From assembly GCF_000190575.1 (NCBI RefSeq), contig NC_015164.1:1-64000 (forward strand): a DNA stretch of 64,000 bases, written 5' to 3'. The stretch is from Phocaeicola salanitronis DSM 18170. Lineage in GTDB: Bacteria > Bacteroidota > Bacteroidia > Bacteroidales > Bacteroidaceae. Of this stretch, positions 45,037 to 53,328 are shown one piece after another. The position numbers and the translations under genes are program-made. The notes beneath the pieces were generated by a model. That model searched no databases, was not told where the DNA came from, and saw nothing but the letters and a program-made list of their open reading frames with translations. Positions within the stretch are counted from its first letter, which is position 1, and each line of letters begins with the position of its first letter.

Positions 45037-45044
45037 CAAAGATA
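45037..45044 (-). promoter_or_regulatory. Promoter -7 element of the defence-like operon
   Basis: Minus-strand TATCTTTG, an exact consensus match. The transcript would start near 45030 and leave a 30-base leader to the XRE-like ATG. Confidence 0.6.
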
Positions 45045-45189
45045 ATGATTTATCTTAAGAAGTCGTAAGGTAACTCAGATTTTATATCCAGTGAGTCCAA
45101 AATCTTCGGGAACAGTTTTATGATATATGTGCCGGATATTCCTTGGAACGAAGGGGTATGTTTCTTTTCTCAGCTTGTTTCATTTTATA

Positions 45190-45273
45190 TTCCACGCCGT
45201 GGAATGTATGTTCCAGCCCATGGAATGTATGTTCCAGCCCATGGAATATACATTCCAGCCCATGGAATATAAA
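45190..45273. repeat. Four tandem 21-bp palindrome-centred units
   Basis: Units at 45190, 45211, 45232 and 45253. Each contains TTCCA-N5-TGGAA; the first is the full palindrome TTCCACGCCGTGGAA, the others TTCCAGCCCATGGAA, with spacers TGTATG, TGTATG, TATACA, TATAAA. A 21-bp period equals two helix turns, so a protein could dock on one face. It lies between the divergent defence-like operon and the MATE promoter. The rest of 45061-45433 has no gene. Confidence 0.8.
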
Positions 45274-45386
45274 AGAAGTATAAGTGCGCAGGCGATTGCA
45301 TATACTTGCGCGGACAAATGCAGATAGTTGGAAAGGCAATTGCAGGCAGATGTGGGGGAGGATTAGGAAGGTACACATAAAAGATG

Positions 45387-45394
45387 TATCTTTG
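45387..45394 (+). promoter_or_regulatory. Promoter -7 element of the MATE gene
   Basis: TATCTTTG, exact consensus, 40 bases before the start codon. Confidence 0.6.
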
Positions 45395-45433
45395 TACGCT
45401 TTTTGAAAAGAATATATCATCAAACAACCTGTT

Positions 45434-46756
45434 ATGTACTCGAACAAAGAAATATGGAACGTGACTTATCCCATTTTCTTGGGATTGCTGGCACAGAATG
45501 TCATCAACGTGACCGATACCGCTTTCTTAGGGCACGTGAGCGAAGTGGCTTTGGGGGCTTCGGCTATGGGCGGACTGCTGTATATCTGCATTTATACGGT
45601 AGCTTTCGGGTTCAGTGTGGGCTCGCAGATACTTATCGCGCGGCGTAACGGCGAGGGGAATTACCATGCTATCGGCCCGATTATGTGGCAAGGTTCCGCC
45701 TTCAGCTTCGCCATGGCGGTGGTGCTATTGGGGCTGATGTACGGGTTTGCCGAGCCGTTGATACGCCTGTTGATTACGTCCGATAATATCTATCATGCTA
45801 CGTACGAGTTCTTTACGTGGCGCATTTGGGGCTTCCTCTTTGCTTTTGTCAACGTGATGTTCCGCGCGTTGTATATCGGCATCACGCAGACCAAGGTGCT
45901 TACGATGAGTGCCGTAGTGATGGCGGTCGTTAATGTCGTGCTCGATTATGTATTGGTGTTCGGCAAATGGGGATTCCCCGAAATGGGGGTGCGCGGAGCC
46001 GCGCTGGCATCTGTGATAGCCGAGGCGTCTTCGCTGGCCTTTTACCTTATATATACTTATGCGAAAGTGGATCTCCGTAAGTATGCCTTGCACCGTTTCG
46101 GGCGGTTCGATTGGAACATGGTGGTGCGCATTCTGCATATTTCCTGTTTCACGATGGTACAGTATTTCCTTTCCATGGCTATCTGGTTCGTGTTCTTCAT
46201 GGCGTTGGAACGGTTGGGCGAGCGCCAGCTTGCCATTGCCAATATTGTGCGGAGCGTCTATATTGTGCTTTTTATTCCGGTGCAGTCGCTTTCTACTACG
46301 GCAAATACCTTGGTCAGCAACCTTATCGGTTCGGGTGGGGTATCGAAGGTGATGCATCTGCTTCACCGCATCGCCCGTATGTCGTTTTATATCATGGTGG
46401 TTTGTGCCGCGTTGTGCGTGATATTCCCTCATGCCATTCTTTCGGTATATACGAACGAGCCGGAGCTGGTGCGGGAATCCATCCGTGCCTTGTATGTGGT
46501 GTGTTTCGCCATGCTGATTTCGGCGCTTTCCAATGTGTATTTCAATGGCATTTCCGGTACGGGAAACACGCAGGCGGCATTGGTCCTCGAAATCGGCGTG
46601 CAGGTGTTTTATGCCCTCTATATCATTGTGGTCGGCATGATTATCCAGGCTCCGGTAGAGATTTGTTTCACGACAGAGGTGATTTACTATGCCCTGATGT
46701 TGGCGTTTAGCTTGCTTTATTTGAAAAAAGCGAAATGGCAGAACAAAAAGATTTGA
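45434..46756 (+). CDS. MATE family efflux transporter
   Basis: A 440-residue inner-membrane transporter with about 12 hydrophobic helices and MATE hallmarks: NVINVTDTAFLGHVSEVALGA in helix 2 and the internal repeat near 250-300 (SLSTTANTLVSNLIG). Family members export drugs or metabolites by Na+ or H+ antiport; substrate unknown. Acidic residues in helix 1-2 (VTDTAFLGH) are kept. It begins 40 bases after a good promoter and 160 bases after the 21-bp repeat array. Confidence 0.92.
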   Translation: MYSNKEIWNVTYPIFLGLLAQNVINVTDTAFLGHVSEVALGASAMGGLLYICIYTVAFGFSVGSQILIARRNGEGNYHAIGPIMWQGSAFSFAMAVVLLGLMYGFAEPLIRLLITSDNIYHATYEFFTWRIWGFLFAFVNVMFRALYIGITQTKVLTMSAVVMAVVNVVLDYVLVFGKWGFPEMGVRGAALASVIAEASSLAFYLIYTYAKVDLRKYALHRFGRFDWNMVVRILHISCFTMVQYFLSMAIWFVFFMALERLGERQLAIANIVRSVYIVLFIPVQSLSTTANTLVSNLIGSGGVSKVMHLLHRIARMSFYIMVVCAALCVIFPHAILSVYTNEPELVRESIRALYVVCFAMLISALSNVYFNGISGTGNTQAALVLEIGVQVFYALYIIVVGMIIQAPVEICFTTEVIYYALMLAFSLLYLKKAKWQNKKI

Positions 46757-46775
46757 TGCTCTGCAAGTTTTTTAC

Positions 46776-46783
46776 TACTTTTG
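46776..46783 (+). promoter_or_regulatory. Promoter -7 element of ffh
   Basis: TACTTTTG; the transcript leader would carry the inverted repeat at 46801-46894. Confidence 0.55.
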
Positions 46784-46800
46784 CAACCGCGTTTTTGAAT

Positions 46801-46894
46801 GGAACACAGAGACACAAAGACACAGAGTCTTTTTATAAGAATACTCTAAAAAATGAAAAAATAAAAACTCTGTGCCTCCGTGCCTCTGTGTTCC
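46801..46894. repeat. Intergenic inverted repeat, CACAGAG family (copy 5)
   Basis: Arms of 28 bp, GGAACACAGAGACACAAAG... and ...GTGCCTCTGTGTTCC, with an AT-rich centre. Lies in the ffh leader. Confidence 0.75.
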
Positions 46895-46930
46895 ATGACA
46901 TTATAGATAAACTATAACCAATAACATACT

Positions 46931-48256
46931 ATGTTCGATAATTTAAGTGAAAGGCTTGAGCGTTCGTTCAAGATATTAAAAGGTGAAGGTAAAATCACCG
47001 AAATCAATGTAGCGGAAACGTTGAAGGACGTGCGTCGTGCTTTGCTCGATGCCGACGTAAACTATAAGGTGGCAAAGAACTTTACCGATACGGTGAAAGA
47101 GAAGGCCATGGGACAGAACGTGCTGACGGCGGTCAAGCCGAGCCAGTTGATGGTGAAGATTGTCCACGATGAGCTGGCGAAGCTGATGGGAGGCGATACC
47201 ATCGAACTGGATTTGAAGGGCCGTCCGGCGGTTATCCTGATGTCGGGCCTGCAAGGTTCGGGTAAGACTACGTTCTCGGGCAAGTTGGCGCGGATGTTCA
47301 AGACGAAGAAGAACCGTAAGCCGTTGCTTGTGGCGTGCGACGTATATCGTCCGGCTGCGATTGAGCAGTTGAAGGTGTTGGGTACGCAAGTAGAGGTGCC
47401 TGTATATAGCGAGCCTGAAAGCAAGGATCCGGTACAGATTGCGAAGAACGCCATTCAGGAAGCTAAGGCAAAAGGGTATGATTTGGTCATTGTCGATACG
47501 GCGGGCCGTTTGGCGGTTGACGAGCAGATGATGAACGAAATCGAAACCATTAAGAATGCGATTACTCCGGATGCGACGCTCTTTGTGGTGGATGCGATGA
47601 CCGGACAGGATGCGGTAAATACGGCGCGTGAATTTAACGAGCGTCTCGACTTTACCGGTGTTGTATTGACCAAGCTGGATGGCGATACCCGCGGCGGTGC
47701 GGCATTGTCTATCCGTACGGTGGTCAATAAGCCGATTCTGTTTGTAGGTACAGGCGAGAAACTGGATGCGGTTGATTTGTTCCATCCGGCACGTATGGCA
47801 GACCGTATTCTGGGTATGGGTGACATTGTCTCGTTGGTTGAGCGTGCGCAGGAACAATACGATGAGGAAGAAGCCAAACGCTTGCAGAAGAAAATCCAGA
47901 AGAACCAGTTCGACTTCAATGATTTCTTGAGTCAGATTCATCAAATCAAGAAAATGGGTAACTTGAAGGAACTGGCTTCGATGATACCGGGGGTAGGCAA
48001 GGCCATCAAGGATATCGACATCGATGACAATGCATTCAAGAGCATTGAGGCGATTATCTATTCGATGACTCCCGAAGAACGTACCCGTCCCGAGATATTG
48101 AACGGAAGCCGCCGCAATCGTATTGCCAAAGGTAGCGGTACCAGCATTCAGGAAGTGAACCGCCTCTTGAAGCAATTCGACCAGACCCGCAAGATGATGA
48201 AGATGGTGACAAGCAACAAGATGGCAGGGATGATGCAGAAGATGAAGCGGAAATAA
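46931..48256 (+). CDS. ffh: Signal recognition particle protein Ffh
   Basis: SRP54 GTPase that targets nascent membrane proteins. 441 residues: N domain (1-85), G domain with GLQGSGKTTFSGKLA near 108, DVYRPAAIEQL, DTAGRL and TKLDGD, and the methionine-rich M domain at the C-terminus (MMKMVTSNKMAGMMQKMKRK) that binds 4.5S RNA and signal sequences. Length normal. Single gene after the repeat-bearing leader. Confidence 0.97.
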   Translation: MFDNLSERLERSFKILKGEGKITEINVAETLKDVRRALLDADVNYKVAKNFTDTVKEKAMGQNVLTAVKPSQLMVKIVHDELAKLMGGDTIELDLKGRPAVILMSGLQGSGKTTFSGKLARMFKTKKNRKPLLVACDVYRPAAIEQLKVLGTQVEVPVYSEPESKDPVQIAKNAIQEAKAKGYDLVIVDTAGRLAVDEQMMNEIETIKNAITPDATLFVVDAMTGQDAVNTAREFNERLDFTGVVLTKLDGDTRGGAALSIRTVVNKPILFVGTGEKLDAVDLFHPARMADRILGMGDIVSLVERAQEQYDEEEAKRLQKKIQKNQFDFNDFLSQIHQIKKMGNLKELASMIPGVGKAIKDIDIDDNAFKSIEAIIYSMTPEERTRPEILNGSRRNRIAKGSGTSIQEVNRLLKQFDQTRKMMKMVTSNKMAGMMQKMKRK

Positions 48257-48267
48257 GTCGTTCGCAT

Positions 48268-48325
48268 ACAGAGACACGGAGGCACAGAGATGTTATTCAA
48301 AAATGATATCTCTGTGCCTTTGTTG
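48268..48325. repeat. Intergenic inverted repeat, CACAGAG family (copy 6, short)
   Basis: ACAGAGACACGGAGGCACAGAG and partner ATCTCTGTGCCTTTGTTG just after the ffh stop. Shorter than the others. Confidence 0.6.
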
Positions 48326-48391
48326 TTTGAAATGATTGATAAACAGAAACTAATAAAACATCTTTTTTATAAGCAAAGAAATGGTGCTTTT

Positions 48392-48438
48392 TAAGAACCT
48401 GATAGAATATTACTTTATTGGAAAATTTAAACAGGCTC
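48392..48438 (-). mobile_element. Half of a type A MITE
   Basis: About 47 bases, from AAGAACCTGATAG to the end GTTTAAACAGGCTC-like TTTAAACAGGCTC, match the outer part of the element at 1753-1926 in reverse orientation. The other half is missing. Confidence 0.65.
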
Positions 48439-48568
48439 TAATGATTTTATTAATTTATTAGCAGGTGAAATATAAAAATCGAAGAAAAGAGTGTTTTGAA
48501 TAGATTTTTTGTTACTTTTGCATCGGACACTTCATTTGTCTCAGACATACAAGACACATTAAAAAAAT

Positions 48569-48772
48569 AAGAGGCGTTATGCTTATCTCTTGCGAATGAA
48601 GATTTAGAAAATTTTCAATGCGAACAAGGGTAGCATAGTGGTTCTCATGCTATAGCGTGGGCTACTGCTATTACATCTGTTCGCATGGGTTTCTTAAGAT
48701 TTTCATTCAAAGACGAGGTAGCATTGCAGTTCACGCTTCAGGGGTGATGGTGGTCTTTGTGAACTGGAGGAC
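48569..48772 (+). ncRNA. Structured leader RNA, copy 1
   Basis: A 204-base region homologous to 50137-50340. Stems supported in both copies: ATGCGAACA (48618-48626) with TGTTCGCAT (48678-48686); CTCATGC (48644-48650) with GCGTGGG (48655-48661) around TATA; CAGTTCAC (48726-48733) with GTGAACTG (48759-48766). Stem bases differ between copies while pairing is kept, which argues for selected RNA structure. It ends at GGAGGAC, 15 bases before the HTH gene ATG. A TACTTTTG at 48513-48520 may be its promoter. I cannot match it to a known family. Confidence 0.6.
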
Positions 48773-48787
48773 CTGATTTGTAGAGGT

Positions 48788-49018
48788 ATGAAGTCTATAG
48801 GCAGTCTGATTAAAGAAGAATTAGAAAAACAAGAGCGTAGTGTCAGTTGGTTTGCACGTAAATTAGCTTGTGACCGTTCCAATGTCTACCGTTTATTTCA
48901 AAAAGAAAGTATTGATACGCATTTGCTTGCTCGAATTTCGCTTATTTTGAATCGTGATTTCTTTTCCGAATTGTCTGCGGATATACATTTGTCTGATTCA
49001 GAAGAAAATACAGATTGA
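48788..49018 (+). CDS. Small HTH DNA-binding protein
   Basis: A 76-residue protein with a helix-turn-helix (VSWFARKLACDRSNVYRLFQKESIDTHLLARISLIL) like the short XRE-type proteins of Bacteroidetes; the acidic tail is DSEENTD. It lies 15 bases after the structured leader's GGAGGAC. It may regulate the neighbouring lipoprotein genes, but target sites are not visible. The gene ahead, ffh, is separated by 530 bases of repeats. Confidence 0.75.
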   Translation: MKSIGSLIKEELEKQERSVSWFARKLACDRSNVYRLFQKESIDTHLLARISLILNRDFFSELSADIHLSDSEENTD

Positions 49019-49100
49019 CCTTGAATTTTGTTGCAATATTTGCATCACAGCTGTGTCAATCCTGCATCGCTAGTTTACCGTTAATGTTTTATATTTACTT

Positions 49101-49108
49101 TACCTTTG
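49101..49108 (+). promoter_or_regulatory. Promoter -7 element of the small lipoprotein gene
   Basis: TACCTTTG, exact consensus, 28 bases before the start codon. Confidence 0.6.
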
Positions 49109-49136
49109 TTGAAGTAATTTAAAAACATAAAAGAAT

Positions 49137-49532
49137 ATGAAAGCAATGAAGTATTTATCAATGGTGTTACTCATGTTAGTAACGAGTGTTTGTATGTTTA
49201 GCTGTAGTGATGACGATGATAGCCCTGTATCTGGCATTAATAATTTTTATATTGAATTTGATGTGTCCGGAGGGGGATTGACTGCTGCAGAGCTAAATAA
49301 TATTAAATCTGGATTGGCATCTATTGACACAAATATGAGAGGCTATGAAACGGAAGAGGCAACTTATATTTTTAGAGAATTGCTTAAAGAATTAAGAGAT
49401 GGTTTTGCAGAAGGGCTGCCATATTTAAGTGGTACTCTAGATATTAAATTGACTTTGAAATCAGAAGATGGAAGAACTGTGATGAGTGGAGTTATTCATG
49501 TAACACAAACTGGAGCTTCTTATGAATATTAG
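49137..49532 (+). CDS. Small hypothetical lipoprotein
   Basis: A 131-residue lipoprotein: lipobox MFSC (Cys near 23) followed by Ser and an acidic run DDDDS, as in surface-exported Bacteroidetes lipoproteins. The mature part has one predicted helix (EEATYIFRELLKELRDGFAEG) and beta-rich ends. No family recognised. Its own promoter is at 49101. A type B MITE begins 6 bases after the stop. Confidence 0.7.
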   Translation: MKAMKYLSMVLLMLVTSVCMFSCSDDDDSPVSGINNFYIEFDVSGGGLTAAELNNIKSGLASIDTNMRGYETEEATYIFRELLKELRDGFAEGLPYLSGTLDIKLTLKSEDGRTVMSGVIHVTQTGASYEY

Positions 49533-49537
49533 TAGTA

Positions 49538-49731
49538 AGAAGCTGTTTTGAATTTATCGTGCGATGATTTGGGATGAGTTTTTGAGGCATTTTCGCTTCT
49601 GTGATGGGGAAGATAGCGGGCTATCTGACGAAGAACAGTAGCGGAAAGGACCAAAAAATCGCCCAAAGCACACACGAAAACGGATACATCAAGCCAAGAA
49701 AAACTTTTTGGAGAAATTCAAAACAGCTTCT
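49538..49731 (+). mobile_element. MITE-like element, type B (copy 2, 194 bp)
   Basis: Same 18-bp inverted ends and length as the element at 28713, about 95% alike by eye. The internal frame reads MGKIAGYLTKNSSGKD. A 13-base piece of the right end (CAAAACAGCTTCT) is repeated just after it. The stretch 49745-50136 beyond it holds no supported gene. Confidence 0.7.
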
Positions 49732-50136
49732 CAAAACAGCTTCTAAATTTTATAATTTTTTATTCTGCTGAATTTGTTATTCGGTAGTTATAAAAAGCGG
49801 ATTTATAATCTGTCCATGCATCTGCAAAGTTCAAGGTTTTAGTAATTTTTGTGGGTAATGGGGAATAAATCCGTTTTTTTTGTTTTAACGGTGGAGTGAA
49901 TGTTCGTTTGGCGTTCGGAAGAATAGTATGTAAAGCCACCGGTTTATCGTGGGGAGGCTTATGAAGTTGACTGGAGAAAATGTGTTTGGTGATTTTATTT
50001 AGTCAATTAGATATGCAATGCGAAAAATCATTTGTCATACGAATATGAAGGAGATCGAAAATATGTGGTATACGGGATCATTCGCTGCGTTCATTAGCCA
50101 AAATGGAAGCTGATTTTTATTTTGCACATTTTTTAA

Positions 50137-50340
50137 TAGAGGCGTTATGCTTATCTTATATTTGAAGTTTGAGAAATTTTCAAATAAGCAAGGATAGCAT
50201 AGTGGTTCTCACGCTATAGCGTGGGCTGCTATTACTACATCTGCTCATTTAGGTTTTCTCAGGACCTTCATCTAAGACGTGGTAGCATTGCAGTTCCACG
50301 TTTCGTGGTTTAATAATGGTCCTTGTGGGGCTGGGAGGAC
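50137..50340 (+). ncRNA. Structured leader RNA, copy 2
   Basis: Homologous to 48569-48772. Stems: AAATAAGCA (50182-50190) with TGCTCATTT (50242-50250), one mismatch; CTCACGC (50208-50214) with GCGTGGG (50219-50225); CAGTTCCAC (50291-50299) with GTGGGGCTG (50325-50333). Each has paired changes relative to copy 1. It ends at GGAGGAC (50334-50340), 20 bases before the ATG of the large lipoprotein. Shared openings AGAGGCGTTATGCTTATCT and central GCATAGTGGTTCTCA are nearly invariant, so they may be a ligand or protein site. Confidence 0.6.
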
Positions 50341-50360
50341 ATCCATAATCCAATACTAGT

Positions 50361-52787
50361 ATGAAAAAGTACTTTTTAATTGCAGTTGCTTTTTTGTCGC
50401 TTTTGACTTTTAATGCTTGTTCTTCGGATTCTCCAGAAGTAGAGTTGCCACCTAAAGAAGAACCTGAACAACCAGATACTCCGGTCGACCCAGACAATCC
50501 CAGTACGACTGATAATGTTGTTTTAGCAGAAAACACCATTCTGTTAACTGATAGTATAGACAAATATGTCACTAATCCAGTTACAGGTACTACTTTGAAT
50601 TTGGAAACTTCAATAGATGAGACTGAATTACCGGAGGTTGGTCAGGTCTTGTTATATGGTAATGTCTCGGAAAAATTCCCTTTAGGATTCTTAGGTAAGG
50701 TAAAAGATGTAGTAAAGTCATCCAGCGGATATGAAGTGATTACAGAAACGGTATCCTTAGAGGAGGCTTTCGATAAATTGTATATCAATGAAACGATTGC
50801 TTTAACGTCTGATGAGGAAAGTCAACAAAATAGCAGGTCTACAGAGTTTGTATTTTCACCATGGCATCCTCAAGGATATACAGGACTAGAATGTCGTTGG
50901 CATACAGATTTCCCAATTGTGCCTAATATAGAAGGTGGATGGGAGGTCGGTTCAATATCTGGCAGTTTGTCTGGTAGTGTTGATGGAGGGCTTGCAATGG
51001 GGGCTAATCTGTTATGTTTAATAGATATAGATAAACAAGCCTTAAAAGAATCTTATATTAAAATTGCCATGGGGCTTAGGACATCTTTTGGTAATAAAAT
51101 TAATCTAAAAGGAGAATTAACAGGAGAGTATACCAAAGAGTTAAAGAAATTTGAATTGGCAAAACCTTTTATGTTATCACTGCAAGGAGCGGCTATTCAT
51201 ATCATTTTACATCCTGCTATTGTTTTATCTGCTTTTATGAAATACGAGGGAAAAATGGAATTAGATTTTTCTCAATATGCAGATTATGAATGGGAAGCTG
51301 TTTATCTTTATGAACATGGTATAGGAGGGCTTAGCGTAAATAAGAAGGATGATAAAGACAATAAGACTACTGTGAATAAATTTTCTGTAGATGGATTAAT
51401 TGATATGGGTCTTTCTGCTGATTTTAGTATGGCATTTTTTAATAATGAGAATGTGGCTTGTAATTTTAAAATAGCAGCAGGACCATCGCTTGCAGCAAAA
51501 TTATCATATGATGGTACAGAGGAAAATTTGTATGAAAAATTGAAAGATAATGAAATATCTATCGCAGCTTGCAAAATTGCAGTAAACGCAGGAGTCCAAA
51601 TTAGTATATTTAAGGAAGATAATATAGAGGTAGGTGTGGATGACGAAGAGCTTCCTTCATTTGAATATGAAGGATTTTTTGGTAAAAAGGAATATTATTT
51701 ATTTCCTAAATTTAAAGAAAAGAATGCGTTATGGAAGAGTGGCAATCAAATTTTGGCAGAGTATGATGTCAGCAGGGATTTATTATTTCCTGTTCAGCTT
51801 GGCATGAGATTGATGGATAAAGATAAAAAGACACTAAAGGATGATGTGGATTTGTTTGAATATCAATATGAAAACGAATCGCAAACATTGTTGAGTACTA
51901 CATTTGATAATGTTAATTCTAAGAAAGATTATTATGTTTGTCCTATTGTGGAATTGCCGTTGTTTGGGAAAGTGGAAGCCTCGCCTGTTACGAAAATTAA
52001 TGCGAAACAAGATACTTGTCATATAGACTTTACTATCGAATATCCCAAGTATTCAGATTCGTATCGAATGAACGGAAGAGATGAGGCATCGTGTGAAGCC
52101 GCATTATATCCTATTTATGAAAACGAAAACCAACGGAAAGGCATAGTAGGAACAGAGGCTATTTTATATAAAGACGGTAAAGAAGTTGCAAGGTCTTCCT
52201 ATCAGTGGTTGGGTAGAAATATCATTAGCAAGCTCTTTAAGCGTGAGGAGCTTTTAATAGATTATGAAAACTATATAGCCCGGCCCAAAGACGGACGATG
52301 GCAAGTATCAATGGCATTCAAGAAACTTGACGAGTACGGAGATACAATCACTTGTGTTACGGATGTTGTCAAAGATATAGATTTGAAGTATGATACCAAA
52401 CCGGCAATGATTATATATAGATGTGATATTCGTGGTTGTGATTCGCATTCGATGGAAGACGAACATTCTTTTTTGATAGATATGAATTGTTTTGTAAGAG
52501 GAACATTTTGGTGTAAAACAACTATAGGCAATGGTTCTAATGAAGTTACAAATGGTGAAGTGATTGTGGTTAGGGATGATTTTTCTTTTGGCGGTTCTTG
52601 GGGAGTTAATTATACTAATTATGATGTACCTAACAGACTTGTAATGAAATATATAGATTATAGTGGAAGAATGGTTGAAAGTAATTCAGTTCCAATTCAA
52701 ACCGATGTAAATGGTTGTGTTATAGATAGCCATTATGAAGATGATTCTGAACTTTCGCAATATGAAAGTCGCTGGAGTTTTGATTAA
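50361..52787 (+). CDS. Large unrecognised lipoprotein (808 aa)
   Basis: Signal peptide with lipobox FNACS (Cys near 20), then a Pro/Glu/Asp-rich linker (PPKEEPEQPDTPVDPDNPS) that would lift the rest off the membrane. The body has no family I recognise: a beta-rich middle (IEGGWEVGSISGSLSGSVDGG), several acidic loops and a C-terminal part with Cys (RCDIRGCDS) that may form a disulfide. No repeats, no catalytic motif. DNA is AT-rich. It has a 204-base structured leader and a strong terminator. Probably an outer-surface or periplasmic protein; function unknown. Confidence 0.75.
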   Translation: MKKYFLIAVAFLSLLTFNACSSDSPEVELPPKEEPEQPDTPVDPDNPSTTDNVVLAENTILLTDSIDKYVTNPVTGTTLNLETSIDETELPEVGQVLLYGNVSEKFPLGFLGKVKDVVKSSSGYEVITETVSLEEAFDKLYINETIALTSDEESQQNSRSTEFVFSPWHPQGYTGLECRWHTDFPIVPNIEGGWEVGSISGSLSGSVDGGLAMGANLLCLIDIDKQALKESYIKIAMGLRTSFGNKINLKGELTGEYTKELKKFELAKPFMLSLQGAAIHIILHPAIVLSAFMKYEGKMELDFSQYADYEWEAVYLYEHGIGGLSVNKKDDKDNKTTVNKFSVDGLIDMGLSADFSMAFFNNENVACNFKIAAGPSLAAKLSYDGTEENLYEKLKDNEISIAACKIAVNAGVQISIFKEDNIEVGVDDEELPSFEYEGFFGKKEYYLFPKFKEKNALWKSGNQILAEYDVSRDLLFPVQLGMRLMDKDKKTLKDDVDLFEYQYENESQTLLSTTFDNVNSKKDYYVCPIVELPLFGKVEASPVTKINAKQDTCHIDFTIEYPKYSDSYRMNGRDEASCEAALYPIYENENQRKGIVGTEAILYKDGKEVARSSYQWLGRNIISKLFKREELLIDYENYIARPKDGRWQVSMAFKKLDEYGDTITCVTDVVKDIDLKYDTKPAMIIYRCDIRGCDSHSMEDEHSFLIDMNCFVRGTFWCKTTIGNGSNEVTNGEVIVVRDDFSFGGSWGVNYTNYDVPNRLVMKYIDYSGRMVESNSVPIQTDVNGCVIDSHYEDDSELSQYESRWSFD

Positions 52788-52813
52788 TGATAGGTAGCTA
52801 AACAAAATAAGCG

Positions 52814-52867
52814 TCCGTAATAACCAATGTAGGGGAGAAGCTTGTTTCTCACATTGGTTATTACGGA
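52814..52867 (+). terminator. Terminator after the large lipoprotein
   Basis: A 17-bp perfect stem, TCCGTAATAACCAATGT (52814-52830) and its complement (52851-52867), extended by an inner GAGAA/TTCTC. No long T run follows, so it may act as an RNA 3' end or as a palindrome of other use. Confidence 0.6.
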
Positions 52868-52943
52868 TATCGTATAATTTTAAAGCTATGAATTTTGCAA
52901 TAAAATATATCTTAGCATTTAAGTGAATGAAGAAAAAAGTTTT

Positions 52944-53051
52944 ATGTTACAGCAGATAGAACTATCAGATACCGAAATTCTTTTGGCTTTTGCCGCTTCG
53001 TGTGTGAAGGGGACAGCCCGGCGTTTAGATGTTTCTAATCGTATCATTTAA
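52944..53051 (+). pseudogene. Truncated DUF3791-like gene
   Basis: A 35-codon frame, MLQQIELSDTEILLAFAASCVKG..., resembles the N-terminal half of DUF3791 proteins and then stops at 53049. Intact members are about twice as long. It lies just before a second gene of similar context. Confidence 0.45.
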
Positions 53052-53070
53052 TTTTGTACACTTACTTATT

Positions 53071-53328
53071 ATGTATATGAGCGGACAGAATCAGTCGGAT
53101 GACCCTGTGAAGTCGCCCGAAATACAAGAAATCATTATGAGCTACCGCATTGGGATCATTGCGGCGGAGTTTGCCAATCGTTTGGATATAAGTCCGGTAC
53201 GGGCTTTGCATTTGTTTTATGAAAGCCAGACCTGTGCGGATTTGCATGACAAGCGTACCTGGCTGTATCTGTATAGCAATCTTTACATGGCCGATGAATT
53301 TATGAGGGAATGCGAATATGATTTTTGA
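53071..53328 (+). CDS. DUF3791-like small protein
   Basis: An 85-residue protein (MYMSGQNQSDDPVKSPEIQ...) with a helical core (SYRIGIIAAEFANRLDISPVRALHLFYES) and TWLYLYSNLYMADEFM near the end, resembling DUF3791 partners often paired with DUF3990 genes in Bacteroides. The start at 53071 is chosen over 53029, whose extra residues are encoded by promoter-like DNA. It converges with and overlaps namZ by 46 bases. Function unknown. Confidence 0.6.
   Translation: MYMSGQNQSDDPVKSPEIQEIIMSYRIGIIAAEFANRLDISPVRALHLFYESQTCADLHDKRTWLYLYSNLYMADEFMRECEYDF

Noticed and set aside
45190..45273. CRISPR array
   Set aside because: Direct 21-bp units abut without spacers and there are no cas genes.
45118..45447. 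Frame with FHGLE peptide repeats
   Set aside because: The repeats come from the 21-bp DNA array; the frame lacks a start context and covers the MATE promoter.
48569..48772. Retron or group II intron RNA
   Set aside because: No reverse transcriptase gene is nearby and the stems do not match msr-msd or intron domain V patterns.
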